Positions 54,014 to 63,436 of a stretch of 64,000 bases of DNA are shown piece by piece (the first letter of the stretch is position 1; every line of letters begins with the position of its first letter). The position numbers and the translations under genes were made by a program. This stretch comes from Synechococcus sp. CS-1332 (GTDB taxonomy: Bacteria > Cyanobacteriota > Cyanobacteriia > PCC-6307 > Cyanobiaceae). The notes below the pieces were generated by a model. That model did not search any database and was not told the origin of the DNA. It worked only from the letters and a program-made list of their open reading frames with translations. Location: NCBI RefSeq assembly GCF_025127995.1, contig NZ_JAHLYP010000014.1, positions 1 to 64,000 on the forward strand, written 5' to 3'.

Positions 54014-55054
54014 TCAGAAACCCGCCTCGTCGAGCATCCCCCGCAGTACTTCAGCGCTGTGACGCAGTTGCCCCATTTCCTTCTCGGTGAGGGCCATCTG
54101 CACCAGGGCGGCAGCGCCGCTGTCGTTGACGATCGTGGGCAGGCTGAGGCAGACATCGGGCAGGCCGTAGTGGCCGTGGCTGCGGCTGCTCACGGTGAGC
54201 ATCTGGTCCTTGCTGCGCAGCACCGCCTCGACGATCTCGGCGGTGGCTAGCCCGATCGCCCAGGAGGTGCTGCCCTTGAGCCGGATGATCTCGTAGGCCG
54301 CCTGGCGCACCTCGCCGTGGAACAGCTCCTGAAGCTCAGGATCCGCCAGGGTGCGGCTGCCCTCCCAGCCGCCATCGATCAGCCCCGAGCCGGCCACCAT
54401 CACCCGGCTCCAGACCGGCACCTCCGAATCTCCGTGTTCGCCGATCACGCAGGCCTGGACGTCGTGGGGATCGATCCCAAGACGGCGACTGATGGCCATG
54501 CGGAAGCGGGCGGAATCGAGCACGGTGCCCGAGCCGATCACCCGGTGCGCAGGGAAGCCGCTCAGCTGGCCGGCGATGTGGGTGAGCACATCCACCGGGT
54601 TGCTCACCACCAGCAGCACCGCCCGGGGGCAGTGGCTGGCGATCGGTGGCACGAGCCTGCGGAACAGGGCCGCATTGCGCTCGATCAGCTCCCGCCTTGA
54701 CTGTCCGGGCTGCTGGGCCACACCGGCGGTGATCACCACCAGATCGGCGTCCCGGCCCTCCTCCTCCACGGTCCCGGCCCGCAGATCGGTGCGGGGCAGG
54801 AAAGGCAGGCCATGGCAGAGGTCCATCACCTCCCCCTCCAGCCGGTCATGGGCCACATCCACCAGCACCAGGTCCTCCTGGCAGCCCCGATGCAGGATCG
54901 CCACGGCGCAGGCCATCCCCACGGCGCCGCAGCCCACGATCACCACCTTGCGGCCGGGCAGGGTGCGCCCCCGCGCCTGGGCGCCGGTGGGCAGCAGCAG
55001 GTTGCAGAACGGGGCTGCTGAGGCGTCGCCGACGGCCGGGGTGAGATCAGGCAA
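54014..55054 (-). CDS. ldh: L-lactate dehydrogenase
   Basis: This NAD-dependent enzyme has 346 residues and reduces pyruvate to lactate in fermentation. The Rossmann motif is KVVIVGCGAVGMACA. The substrate-specificity loop reads GVAQQPGQSRREL; a Gln at this place marks lactate rather than malate dehydrogenase, where it is Arg. The catalytic His is in VIGEHGDSEVPVWS. The start overlaps the TerB-like stop by 8 bp. An anaerobic or dark-fermentation role fits the low-oxygen genes around it. It is convergent with acsF. Confidence 0.9.
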   Translation of the reverse strand: MPDLTPAVGDASAAPFCNLLLPTGAQARGRTLPGRKVVIVGCGAVGMACAVAILHRGCQEDLVLVDVAHDRLEGEVMDLCHGLPFLPRTDLRAGTVEEEGRDADLVVITAGVAQQPGQSRRELIERNAALFRRLVPPIASHCPRAVLLVVSNPVDVLTHIAGQLSGFPAHRVIGSGTVLDSARFRMAISRRLGIDPHDVQACVIGEHGDSEVPVWSRVMVAGSGLIDGGWEGSRTLADPELQELFHGEVRQAAYEIIRLKGSTSWAIGLATAEIVEAVLRSKDQMLTVSSRSHGHYGLPDVCLSLPTIVNDSGAAALVQMALTEKEMGQLRHSAEVLRGMLDEAGF

Positions 55055-55493
55055 CGGTTTCCCCGATCAGAACATCGCGCTGCAGCAGTGTCATGACCTC
55101 CTGGATCTGGGCGGCCCGGCCCGGTGGCATGGAAAGCTCGTCGCCCAGGGTGGTGAGGAAGGTCGCCTCCTCGGGTTTCACCACCCGATCGCAGAGCACC
55201 AGCTGGACGGCCAGGCCGAAGGCCACCTCCTGCTGTGCGGCCGTGAGGGCCGGTACGGCCTGGCGGATCAGTTCCTGCCAGTGATCGCGGCGGAAGAGGT
55301 GCAGAAGTCCATCAATGAGCTCGCCGAAAGCCAGCGGCGTCATGCTCCTGTAAGGGGAGCGATGGATCAACTGCTCCTTGAGGAGGCGAGCCTCTTCACG
55401 TCCGAAGTTGCTGTCACAGCAAACGGCAGCCAGAGGAATGGCCGCGAAAGCCTCGGCGGGGGTCAAGGTGCATCCCTGATCATTTGCATGCAT
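55047..55493 (-). CDS. TerB-like helical protein
   Basis: This is 148 residues from ATG 55493, with GGGGAG about 6 bases upstream. The all-helical pattern (AVCCDSNFGREEARLLKEQLI; VLCDRVVKPEEATFLTTLGDEL) with paired acidic residues resembles the TerB tellurite-resistance fold, whose members bind metal or sense membrane stress. The two Cys in AAVCCDSNFG are notable. It overlaps ldh and likely shares its transcript. Confidence 0.7.
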   Translation of the reverse strand: MHANDQGCTLTPAEAFAAIPLAAVCCDSNFGREEARLLKEQLIHRSPYRSMTPLAFGELIDGLLHLFRRDHWQELIRQAVPALTAAQQEVAFGLAVQLVLCDRVVKPEEATFLTTLGDELSMPPGRAAQIQEVMTLLQRDVLIGETVA

Positions 55494-55665
55494 TGCAGCT
55501 CCCCTCTGTGAATCAGGAAGCCACTGTGACACAAACCTTGGTAAACTCCACTTTCAGTGCTTTCGCCTGCCAGCAGCATCTTTTCCCTTATGGAGTGCAT
55601 GGAAGCTCTCCCGTCAAGCTGCCTGGGACACCCTCCTCGGTGATGCCCGATGCGAGGATCTGACG

Positions 55666-56101
55666 ATGACTGCGGCGCAGGTTTCTAACGGCAGCAGCGC
55701 CCACCCGGGCGCCGCGGTGACGCCGGAAGGCATGAACTTCTGCGTCTATTCCAAGTTCGCCACCCGGGTCGAACCGCTGTTGTTCGATCGGGAGAACGAC
55801 GCTGTCCCTGGGCTCCTCGTCGCGTTGGATCCAGTGGGGCAGCGCACCTACAACTATTGGCATTGCCAACGCCTACTGGGAGGGTCTGGAGTTCCAATTG
55901 CCGCCTGCCTACAGGGGCGGCATCCCCTGGCGCCTGTGGATCGACACCGCCCTGCCCTCCCCGCTCGACATCAGCGACTGGGGGAGCGCGCCTGCGGTCA
56001 CCGCCACCTACTACCGGGTGGAGGCCCGCTCGGGGGTGGTGCTCTTCGTGCCGCTCAGCGGCGACGGGGCCGATTCCGGTACGCCCATCGCCCGATCCTG
56101 A
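55666..56101 (+). pseudogene. glgX: Internally deleted glycogen debranching enzyme (glgX) remnant
   Basis: Two ends of a GlgX-type isoamylase are joined. From ATG 55666 the frame gives the N-terminus (GAAVTPEGMNFCVYSKFATRV and ALDPVGQRTYNYWH). At about 55856-55866 the homology jumps, in the next frame, to the C-terminus (IANAYWEGLEFQLPPAYRGG, then WIDTALPSPLDISDW and YYRVEARSGVVLFVPLSG). A full GlgX is about 700 residues, so around 550 residues, including the whole catalytic barrel, are missing. It cannot encode an active enzyme. Confidence 0.85.
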
Positions 56102-56264
56102 AGCCACAGAGCTCCACTGCCGCTCCCTTGCGCAGACGGGGCGGCGCTCCTCGATCATTTCACGCAAGGCCCTGAAGCCACCCCGGGCTGTGCAGTGTCC
56201 CCGCATCAACAGGGTCGCTGCCGGCCTCTGACAGCGGCTTCTTCCACTGGCTCACCTGGATCGG

Positions 56265-57554
56265 GTGCGCCACATGGTCGCCTCCATGGCGAGCTTGGCC
56301 TTAGCTTCAGGAGTGAAATCGCTGCTGATGCCACTGCCTATGCCGAGAGCAATGGTGGTAACTAAATCCATGGTCTATTCGCTGGTGGTGGCTTCCGCCG
56401 GTGCATTTTTGAAGAATCACACCCCTAACTATGGGTGGTGCAGGAGCATCCCAGACCTTCGGGCTCTGCTGTTGAAATCCCATGCTGAACTCGCCTTTCA
56501 GACTGTTACCTCAGTCATGCGCCCATCTCTCCATATCGAGAAGGAGCTCGGAAAGGCCTGTGGTGAATCATGCTTGAATCTCTACTATGACCTGGCTTAT
56601 TTTTCGGCGTTACTTTTTGGTGTTCTGCTGTTATCGAGAACCCTTTTTCGCATCCTTCAAGCGCCAACGCAACTCCCACACGAGCAGCGCTGGGCCCGAT
56701 GGATTCTCTTCATTCTACCCGTCTACATTATATTGTTTTCAGGCGGGTCATTTGTCGATGCCTTATATCCTGCGTCAATCATAGGTCTGCTTGCCTTGAT
56801 TCACTTGGACGGCGGAAAACGTGTCAGCGTTTCGGTTGGTGCTTCGGCCTGCTTGCTTGCCTTGTTCTTCACATATTCTGCAGACATGTCGAGGCCCTAC
56901 GCTCCCTATGTCCTGGCATTAATTCTCTTGTCTTCGATGCTGAATAGAAAATTATTGGTGACTTCAGGGCTTCTGCTTGGACTTCTTCTGGCATCGCCCT
57001 ACCATGTCAACCAGTATCGCCTGATTAATACATTCACACTTACAAACTACACGGGCTGCAATCTTGCTGAGGTCTTCATTTATGCACCGAACATTAAAGT
57101 CGGCATCGATATGTCGATGCACAGCGGAATTGAGGTGGCAGAGTATTGCAATGAAAACCAGCATATCATCAAGAGCTATATCCTGTCTGATCCACTGAGC
57201 GCCATGAGGGATGTTCTGGAGCCTCAGCGCTTGGCACGAATTGTTTTTCCGGCGCCCTTTTCACCATGGAAGTACATCCGGCTTCCCAGTCCAGCCAGGC
57301 TTGAGGAGGCGCTGCAATGGCTTATGTGGGTAGCTCTTTGCATTTTTCTCTACTACCCTCTTCTGCGCATGATTCTTGCCAATCTCTGGAAAAGCGTGAG
57401 CAAAAGGGGATTGGCATTCTCGGCGTTAGCCTGCTTCGCTCCTCTCCTCTTTACGATTGTGGGCAATGGCGGGCAAGAGGCTGGCCGCCTAAGTCTGGCC
57501 TATATCCTGCCCTTGGCATTCTTTTTCTCCTGGCTACAATTAAAAAGACATTAA
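56265..57554 (+). CDS. Multi-pass membrane protein of unknown function
   Basis: This is 429 residues with 9-11 hydrophobic helices and a large hydrophilic loop at about 270-330 (AEVFIYAPNIKVGIDMSMHS...). The shape resembles GT-C type membrane glycosyltransferases or polysaccharide-handling proteins, but I see no diagnostic motif. The DNA is clearly richer in A and T than its neighbours, with codons unlike the host, which suggests recent transfer. The N-terminal part up to about residue 30 reads poorly and the start may be later. It lies between the glgX pseudogene and transposase remnants. Confidence 0.55.
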   Translation: MRHMVASMASLALASGVKSLLMPLPMPRAMVVTKSMVYSLVVASAGAFLKNHTPNYGWCRSIPDLRALLLKSHAELAFQTVTSVMRPSLHIEKELGKACGESCLNLYYDLAYFSALLFGVLLLSRTLFRILQAPTQLPHEQRWARWILFILPVYIILFSGGSFVDALYPASIIGLLALIHLDGGKRVSVSVGASACLLALFFTYSADMSRPYAPYVLALILLSSMLNRKLLVTSGLLLGLLLASPYHVNQYRLINTFTLTNYTGCNLAEVFIYAPNIKVGIDMSMHSGIEVAEYCNENQHIIKSYILSDPLSAMRDVLEPQRLARIVFPAPFSPWKYIRLPSPARLEEALQWLMWVALCIFLYYPLLRMILANLWKSVSKRGLAFSALACFAPLLFTIVGNGGQEAGRLSLAYILPLAFFFSWLQLKRH

Positions 57555-57639
57555 ATAACCGCCAATAGTGTTTCGTATTCAAGCTGTTCCGCATTCAAGG
57601 CTGAGGCTTTTACTGTGACTTCCCTGCTCCAGCTGCGCG

Positions 57640-58090
57640 TTACGGACTGGATGCGGTCAGACGCCAAGAAGCAAGGAGGGCGCCAGCGATTCTGTTCGGT
57701 TCGGAATCATTCCTTCCATGGGACACGCTTCTGCCCCTGATCTCGTCCACTTCTCACCAGGTGATCGTCAAAGAAGGTCGTCTCCGTTTCCTTTGGAGGT
57801 GATGCCGCAGATCCACCTGCTGCAGCCATGGTTCACCCTCTAGGACCCACTGATGCAGGAGATGCTGATCGAGAAAGGCTAGCTTCCGTTGTTATACCCA
57901 GTATGGATAGGAGCGTAGGCCAGATTCTGGATAACATCATGATCTGGCCTTCCGTCATTGCTTCCACTGCTGCGCATAAGGCTTTGTCTTTTGGATGCAT
58001 TGCCATATCGAGGTTGATGCTGCATCTGACTTGGTGCACTCTTTTGTCAGGACTGCTGCCAATGTGCCTGAGGGGAACACAGCTGTGCAG
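57640..58090 (+). pseudogene. Decayed IS5-type transposase remnant
   Basis: Pieces of an IS5-family transposase occur in shifting frames with stop codons. These are SFLPWDTLLPLISSTSHQ near 57715-57770, SPFPLEVMPQIHLLQPWFTL followed by a stop at about 57785-57840, then DPLMQEMLIEKAS at about 57845-57885, and near the end HIEVDAASDLVHSFVRTAANV at about 58000-58062, the conserved segment around the second catalytic Asp. The order matches the family, with internal deletion. No terminal inverted repeats were identified. Confidence 0.7.
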
Positions 58091-58125
58091 ACCCATTTGG
58101 AAGTGGGACGATTCGACAGCTCTCC

Positions 58126-58365
58126 TTGGCAGCCTGGGGCCGGCGGCAGATCGGCAAGGAACTGCCCAACGCGGCCCTGGCGACGGTGCGATTTGAGACG
58201 CCACCGGGCCGGCAGCTGCAGGCCGGCTTTGGCCAGTGCATGGTGAGGATCGGCAGCGAGCGGATGCGGATGCACCTGGCGGTGCTCACCCAGGGGTACT
58301 CGTGCCGGCTGCTGGTGCGGGCGTTCCGCGGCGAGATGCAGAACTGGCCGTCCTCGCTGAGCTGA
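58126..58365 (+). pseudogene. IS21-type transposase (IstA) fragment
   Basis: The 79-residue frame contains ATVRFETPPGRQLQAGFGQC followed by MVRIGSERMRMHLAVLTQGYSCRLLVRAFRG. This corresponds to the start of the IstA catalytic core in IS21 elements (consensus ETxPGxQLQxDFG, where the first catalytic Asp is now Gly). It stops early, and no istB is present. Together with the IS5 remnant this marks an old insertion zone directly before the heme oxygenase promoter. Confidence 0.7.
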
Positions 58366-58438
58366 CGCAGGGGACCCACCGGAAAGGAGAGGGCACCAAG
58401 GGGTGCCGGGTGCGGATGCGGGGGGTGCAACAAATTTA

Positions 58439-58477
58439 CTGCAATTGCAGCATGTAACAACAGTAGCGTTATAACGT
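58439..58477. promoter_or_regulatory. Palindromes upstream of heme oxygenase, shared motif with acsF
   Basis: CTGCAATTGCAG at 58439-58450 is a perfect 12-bp palindrome, flanked by TTAC and GTAA. CGTTATAACG at 58467-58476 is a perfect 10-bp palindrome; with the next T it matches CGTTATGACGT in the acsF operator in 10 of 11 bases. Both lie upstream of the preferred heme oxygenase start (58526). Confidence 0.6.
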
Positions 58478-58525
58478 ATGAAGACGTGCCCCCTGGGCCC
58501 CGATTTCCCCTTGGCACCGTTCCCC

Positions 58526-59215
58526 ATGACCACTGCCATCCCTGCCGCCATCTCCGATCACGCCAGGCCTGCCGATGTGCTGGCTCGCAAGGGTTTCGGC
58601 CCCCGGGTGCGCCGGCTCCATGCCCGCATCGGTGCCGCCCACCACCAGGCCGAGGGCATGTCCTTCTCCCGGTCGCTGCTGGCGGGCCAGGCCCACCCCC
58701 GCCAGCTGGCGGCCCTGGTCCGTGCCCTCGCCCCTGCTTACGAACTGATCGAGGTCCAGGGCCCCCTGCTGGCTGCCGCCCTTGGGGCCGAGGGCTTCCC
58801 CTGGGCCGACCTGGCCCGCAGCCAGGCCCTGCGCCAGGACATCGCCAGGCTCGCCGTTGTCCCGGCCACGCCCGCTTCTGCGGCGGCCGGGATCTGGTTG
58901 GAGCATCTGCAGCGCCTGGCCCAGCAGGCCCCGCACCGGTTCATGACCCACATCTACGTGCGCTACGGCGGCGATCTCTCCGGTGGCCAGCAGCTGGCAG
59001 AGCAGGCCAAGGCCATCCTCGCGGGCCAGGGCTTGCCGCCCCTGCAGTTCTGGGAGTTCCAGCGCCCCATCCCCGAGCTGAAGCAGGTGCTGCACGACGC
59101 CATCGAACGGATGGAGCTCAGCGAAGACGAGGAGCGCGAGCTGCTGGAGGAATCGGTGGTCGCCTTCCTCGACACCCAGCGGTTGCTGGCGGAGCTCGGG
59201 GACCTCGCCGCCTAG
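58526..59215 (+). CDS. ho: Heme oxygenase
   Basis: This enzyme opens heme to biliverdin with release of CO and iron, feeding phycobilin synthesis. It is 229 residues from ATG 58526; a frame from 58478 adds 16 residues but would place the palindrome at its edge. The proximal His is His39 in AAHHQAEGMSFS, and the distal-helix motif is YVRYGGDLSGGQQL. In Synechocystis the second copy, ho2, is expressed at low oxygen next to chlA-II and hemN. Position before hemN (45-bp gap) suggests this is the ho2 type. Confidence 0.9.
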   Translation: MTTAIPAAISDHARPADVLARKGFGPRVRRLHARIGAAHHQAEGMSFSRSLLAGQAHPRQLAALVRALAPAYELIEVQGPLLAAALGAEGFPWADLARSQALRQDIARLAVVPATPASAAAGIWLEHLQRLAQQAPHRFMTHIYVRYGGDLSGGQQLAEQAKAILAGQGLPPLQFWEFQRPIPELKQVLHDAIERMELSEDEERELLEESVVAFLDTQRLLAELGDLAA

Positions 59216-59260
59216 CCGCCCCGCCTGAACCCCTCTACCCCTTGCCCCCTCCCCCCTCCC

Positions 59261-60631
59261 ATGACCCCAGCGGCCACTGCCTCATCGCCCAGCGCCACCA
59301 CGATCGATCTGCTGCTCAAGCACGACCGGCCCGTGCCCCGCTACACGAGCTACCCCACGGCCGCGGCCTTTCACGGGGGTGTCACGGCGGCCGATCTGGG
59401 GGCCCAGCTGGCCCTCCCCACCGGCGAGCCTCTGTCGCTCTATGTGCATGTGCCCTTCTGCCGCAACGCCTGCTGGTTCTGCGGCTGCAACCGCGTCACC
59501 ACCGGCGCCGGTTCGAAGGTGGTGGGTCCCTACCTGGAGGCCCTGGCCGCTGAACTGGAGCTGATCTCGCGCCACTCCGCCCAGCGGCGGCGCCTGGCCC
59601 AGCTCCACTGGGGCGGGGGCACCCCCAACTACCTGACGATCCCTGAGCGCGAGAGCCTCTGGCGGTTGATCGAGCGTCACTTCGATCTGGAGGACGACCT
59701 GGAGGCCTCCATCGAGGTCAATCCGGAGGTCCTCAGCCGGGAGGATGTGGTCGCCCTGCGTCGCCTGGGCTTCACCCGGATCAGCTTCGGTATTCAGGAT
59801 GCCGACCCCCAGGTGCAGCAGGCGGTGAACCGGGTGGTCCCGGTGGACCAGCTCCGCTTGGCCATGGTCTGGATGCGGGAGGCTGGCTTCGACAGCGTCA
59901 ACGTGGATCTGATCTGCGGTCTGCCACTCCAGACCCCGGAGCGTTTCGACGCCACCCTGGCCCTGGTGGAGGACCTGCGCCCCGATCGGGTGTCCCTGTT
60001 CTCCTTCGCCTACCTCCCCGACCAGCTGCCCCTGCAGCGCAAGATCGCCCGGGACGATCTTCCTTCCCAGCGGCAGCGGCTGCAGATGCTGGAGAGCGCC
60101 GCCTCCCGGCTGGGGGGGTGCGGCTATGACGCCATCGGCATGGATCACTACGCCCTCTCCGGCGACAGCCTGGCCGTCGCGGCGCGGCAGGGGCGCCTGC
60201 ACCGCAACTTCCAGGGCTACACCACCGGCGGAGAGCTGGAGCTGCTGGGGGTGGGGCCCACGGCCATCAGCCAGTTTCCCGGGCTGTTCAGCCAGAACCA
60301 GCGGGATCTGAAAGCCTATGGGGCCAGCATCGCCGCCGGCCAGTTGCCGGTGGAGCGGGGCTTGCTGGTCAGCGATCCGGAGGTGCTGGAGCGGCGGGAA
60401 CTGATCCGGGAGGTGATGTGCCAGTTCCGGGTGGCGATCGATCCGCAGCGCTTCAGCCGCGAATGGGACGATCTGACGCTTCTTGCCGATGACGGACTGG
60501 TGCGGCTCAGCCAGGCCGATGGCCAGGGCCTGGTGGAGGTCACCGCGTCGGGCCGTTGGCTGATTCGCACCGTGGCGGCCGTGTTCGACCCCTCCCAGCG
60601 CCAGGCAGCTTCGGGATCGCGCCTGATATGA
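59261..60631 (+). CDS. hemN: Oxygen-independent coproporphyrinogen III dehydrogenase
   Basis: This radical-SAM enzyme converts coproporphyrinogen III to protoporphyrinogen IX without oxygen. It is 456 residues. The cluster motif is Cys67-xxx-Cys71-xx-Cys74 with an extra Cys76 (FCRNACWFCGCNR), as in true HemN rather than HemW. RYTSYPTAAAFH at the start and WGGGTPNYL are typical. It follows heme oxygenase as part of the low-oxygen heme pathway. Confidence 0.95.
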   Translation: MTPAATASSPSATTIDLLLKHDRPVPRYTSYPTAAAFHGGVTAADLGAQLALPTGEPLSLYVHVPFCRNACWFCGCNRVTTGAGSKVVGPYLEALAAELELISRHSAQRRRLAQLHWGGGTPNYLTIPERESLWRLIERHFDLEDDLEASIEVNPEVLSREDVVALRRLGFTRISFGIQDADPQVQQAVNRVVPVDQLRLAMVWMREAGFDSVNVDLICGLPLQTPERFDATLALVEDLRPDRVSLFSFAYLPDQLPLQRKIARDDLPSQRQRLQMLESAASRLGGCGYDAIGMDHYALSGDSLAVAARQGRLHRNFQGYTTGGELELLGVGPTAISQFPGLFSQNQRDLKAYGASIAAGQLPVERGLLVSDPEVLERRELIREVMCQFRVAIDPQRFSREWDDLTLLADDGLVRLSQADGQGLVEVTASGRWLIRTVAAVFDPSQRQAASGSRLI

Positions 60632-60757
60632 GCCGGCCTCAGCCCTCCAGCAGGCCGATGATCTTCAGTTCGAAGGGCACGGCGCTGGGAGGCTTCACGC
60701 ACCCCGAGGCTGAGCCGTTGGCCTTCGTCCAGGCCCCTCCCGGCTCCGCGGCTCCAC

Positions 60758-60792
60758 AACAAAAAAGGAGCTGACCCTGGTGGGCAGCTCCT
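60758..60792 (-). terminator. Rho-independent terminator after PII gene
   Basis: On the minus strand AGGAGCTG and CAGCTCCT form an 8-bp stem with an 11-base loop, followed by six T. It lies 34-68 bp after the PII stop codon and ends the amt-PII transcript. Confidence 0.85.
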
Positions 60793-60825
60793 CGGAACGC
60801 GCTCGCAGGCGCCGGCAACCGGTGA

Positions 60826-62626
<1,801 letters not shown>

Positions 62627-62692
62627 GGTGGAGGGGGGGGAACCTATGAAAAGTTCATGGGAACACGATCCGCTGCGACGTTGCATCGCTAT

Positions 62693-62706
62693 GTAGCGAA
62701 ACGAAC
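62693..62706. promoter_or_regulatory. Weak NtcA-like site upstream of amt
   Basis: On the plus strand GTA, eight bases, then AAC. Read from the minus strand this is GTT-N8-TAC, one base from the NtcA consensus GTA-N8-TAC. It lies 67-80 bp before the amt start; no clear -10 element follows at the usual distance. Confidence 0.25.
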
Positions 62707-62734
62707 AAAGTTTCCCGTTGGCAAGCGAACGGTC

Positions 62735-62767
62735 ACAAAAAAAGGCCGGGACGCTGGCCCCGGCCTT
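62735..62767 (-). terminator. Rho-independent terminator directly after cpcB
   Basis: On the minus strand AAGGCCGGG and CCCGGCCTT form a 9-bp GC-rich stem with an 8-base loop, followed by a run of T (bases 62743-62737). It begins about 30 bp after the cpcB stop codon, so cpcB is a single-gene transcript at its 3' side. Confidence 0.88.
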
Positions 62768-62797
62768 GATTCTCTTGGTGAAAGATCCCTGAGCGGA

Positions 62798-63316
62798 TCA
62801 GGAGACAGCAGCGGCGGCCCGGTCGAAGTAGGTGCCCACTTCGGACATCAGGGCGGCGCAGTCCCCCTGGGTGATGCCGTTGCGATCGCTGGCGATGGCG
62901 ATGGCGGCCTCCTTCATTTTGCGGATGCCTTCGGCCACGGAAGCGCCGGGGACGCCGAGAGCCAGGTAGGTCTCGCGCAGACCGTTGAGGCAGCGATCCT
63001 CAAGAACGGAGGCATCGCCCGTGAAGATCGCGTAAGTGATGTAGCGCAGAACGATCTCCATGTCGCGCAGGCAGGCGGCCATGCGGCGATGGGTGTAGGC
63101 GTTACCACCGGGGGCGATCAGGGCGGGCTGCTGATCAAACAGGTCGCGGGCCGCGTTGGTGACGATCTTGGAGGCGTTGGAGGTGATGCGGTTGACGGTG
63201 TCCATTCGCTTGTTGCTCTCGGCCACCATGGCCGCCAGCGCATCAATCTGACCGGGGCTGAGGAATTCGCCGCGGGCGTCAGCCTGGGCCACGAGCTTGG
63301 TGAAGGCGTCGAACAT
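62798..63316 (-). CDS. cpcB: Phycocyanin beta subunit
   Basis: This rod protein of the phycobilisome has 172 residues. It carries [19 protein letters not shown], the Asn72 region GGNAYTHRR and chromophore Cys82 ([10 protein letters not shown]). The second bilin site is Cys153 (QGDCAAL). It pairs with CpcA, whose gene normally follows it directly; here a strong terminator and then amt follow. It is convergent to nothing and divergent from the GST-like gene. No linker, lyase or alpha subunit gene is within the window. Confidence 0.95.
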   Translation of the reverse strand: MFDAFTKLVAQADARGEFLSPGQIDALAAMVAESNKRMDTVNRITSNASKIVTNAARDLFDQQPALIAPGGNAYTHRRMAACLRDMEIVLRYITYAIFTGDASVLEDRCLNGLRETYLALGVPGASVAEGIRKMKEAAIAIASDRNGITQGDCAALMSEVGTYFDRAAAAVS

Positions 63317-63436
63317 GGGGTGTGGCTGGGGAGCGTGGGTAGAGCGACTTTAGGTTCGTTCTCCGTGGGGGTGCGAGGGCCCGGGCAGAGAAACCTCCCG
63401 ATGGCGTGTCTAGGCTGACCTGCCCTTTTGCCCCTC

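Noticed and set aside
60632-60757. Minus-strand peptide-like stretch ending PFELKIIGLLEG
   Set aside because: It lies after the PII terminator and has no start codon before its last 20 residues; I cannot support a gene.
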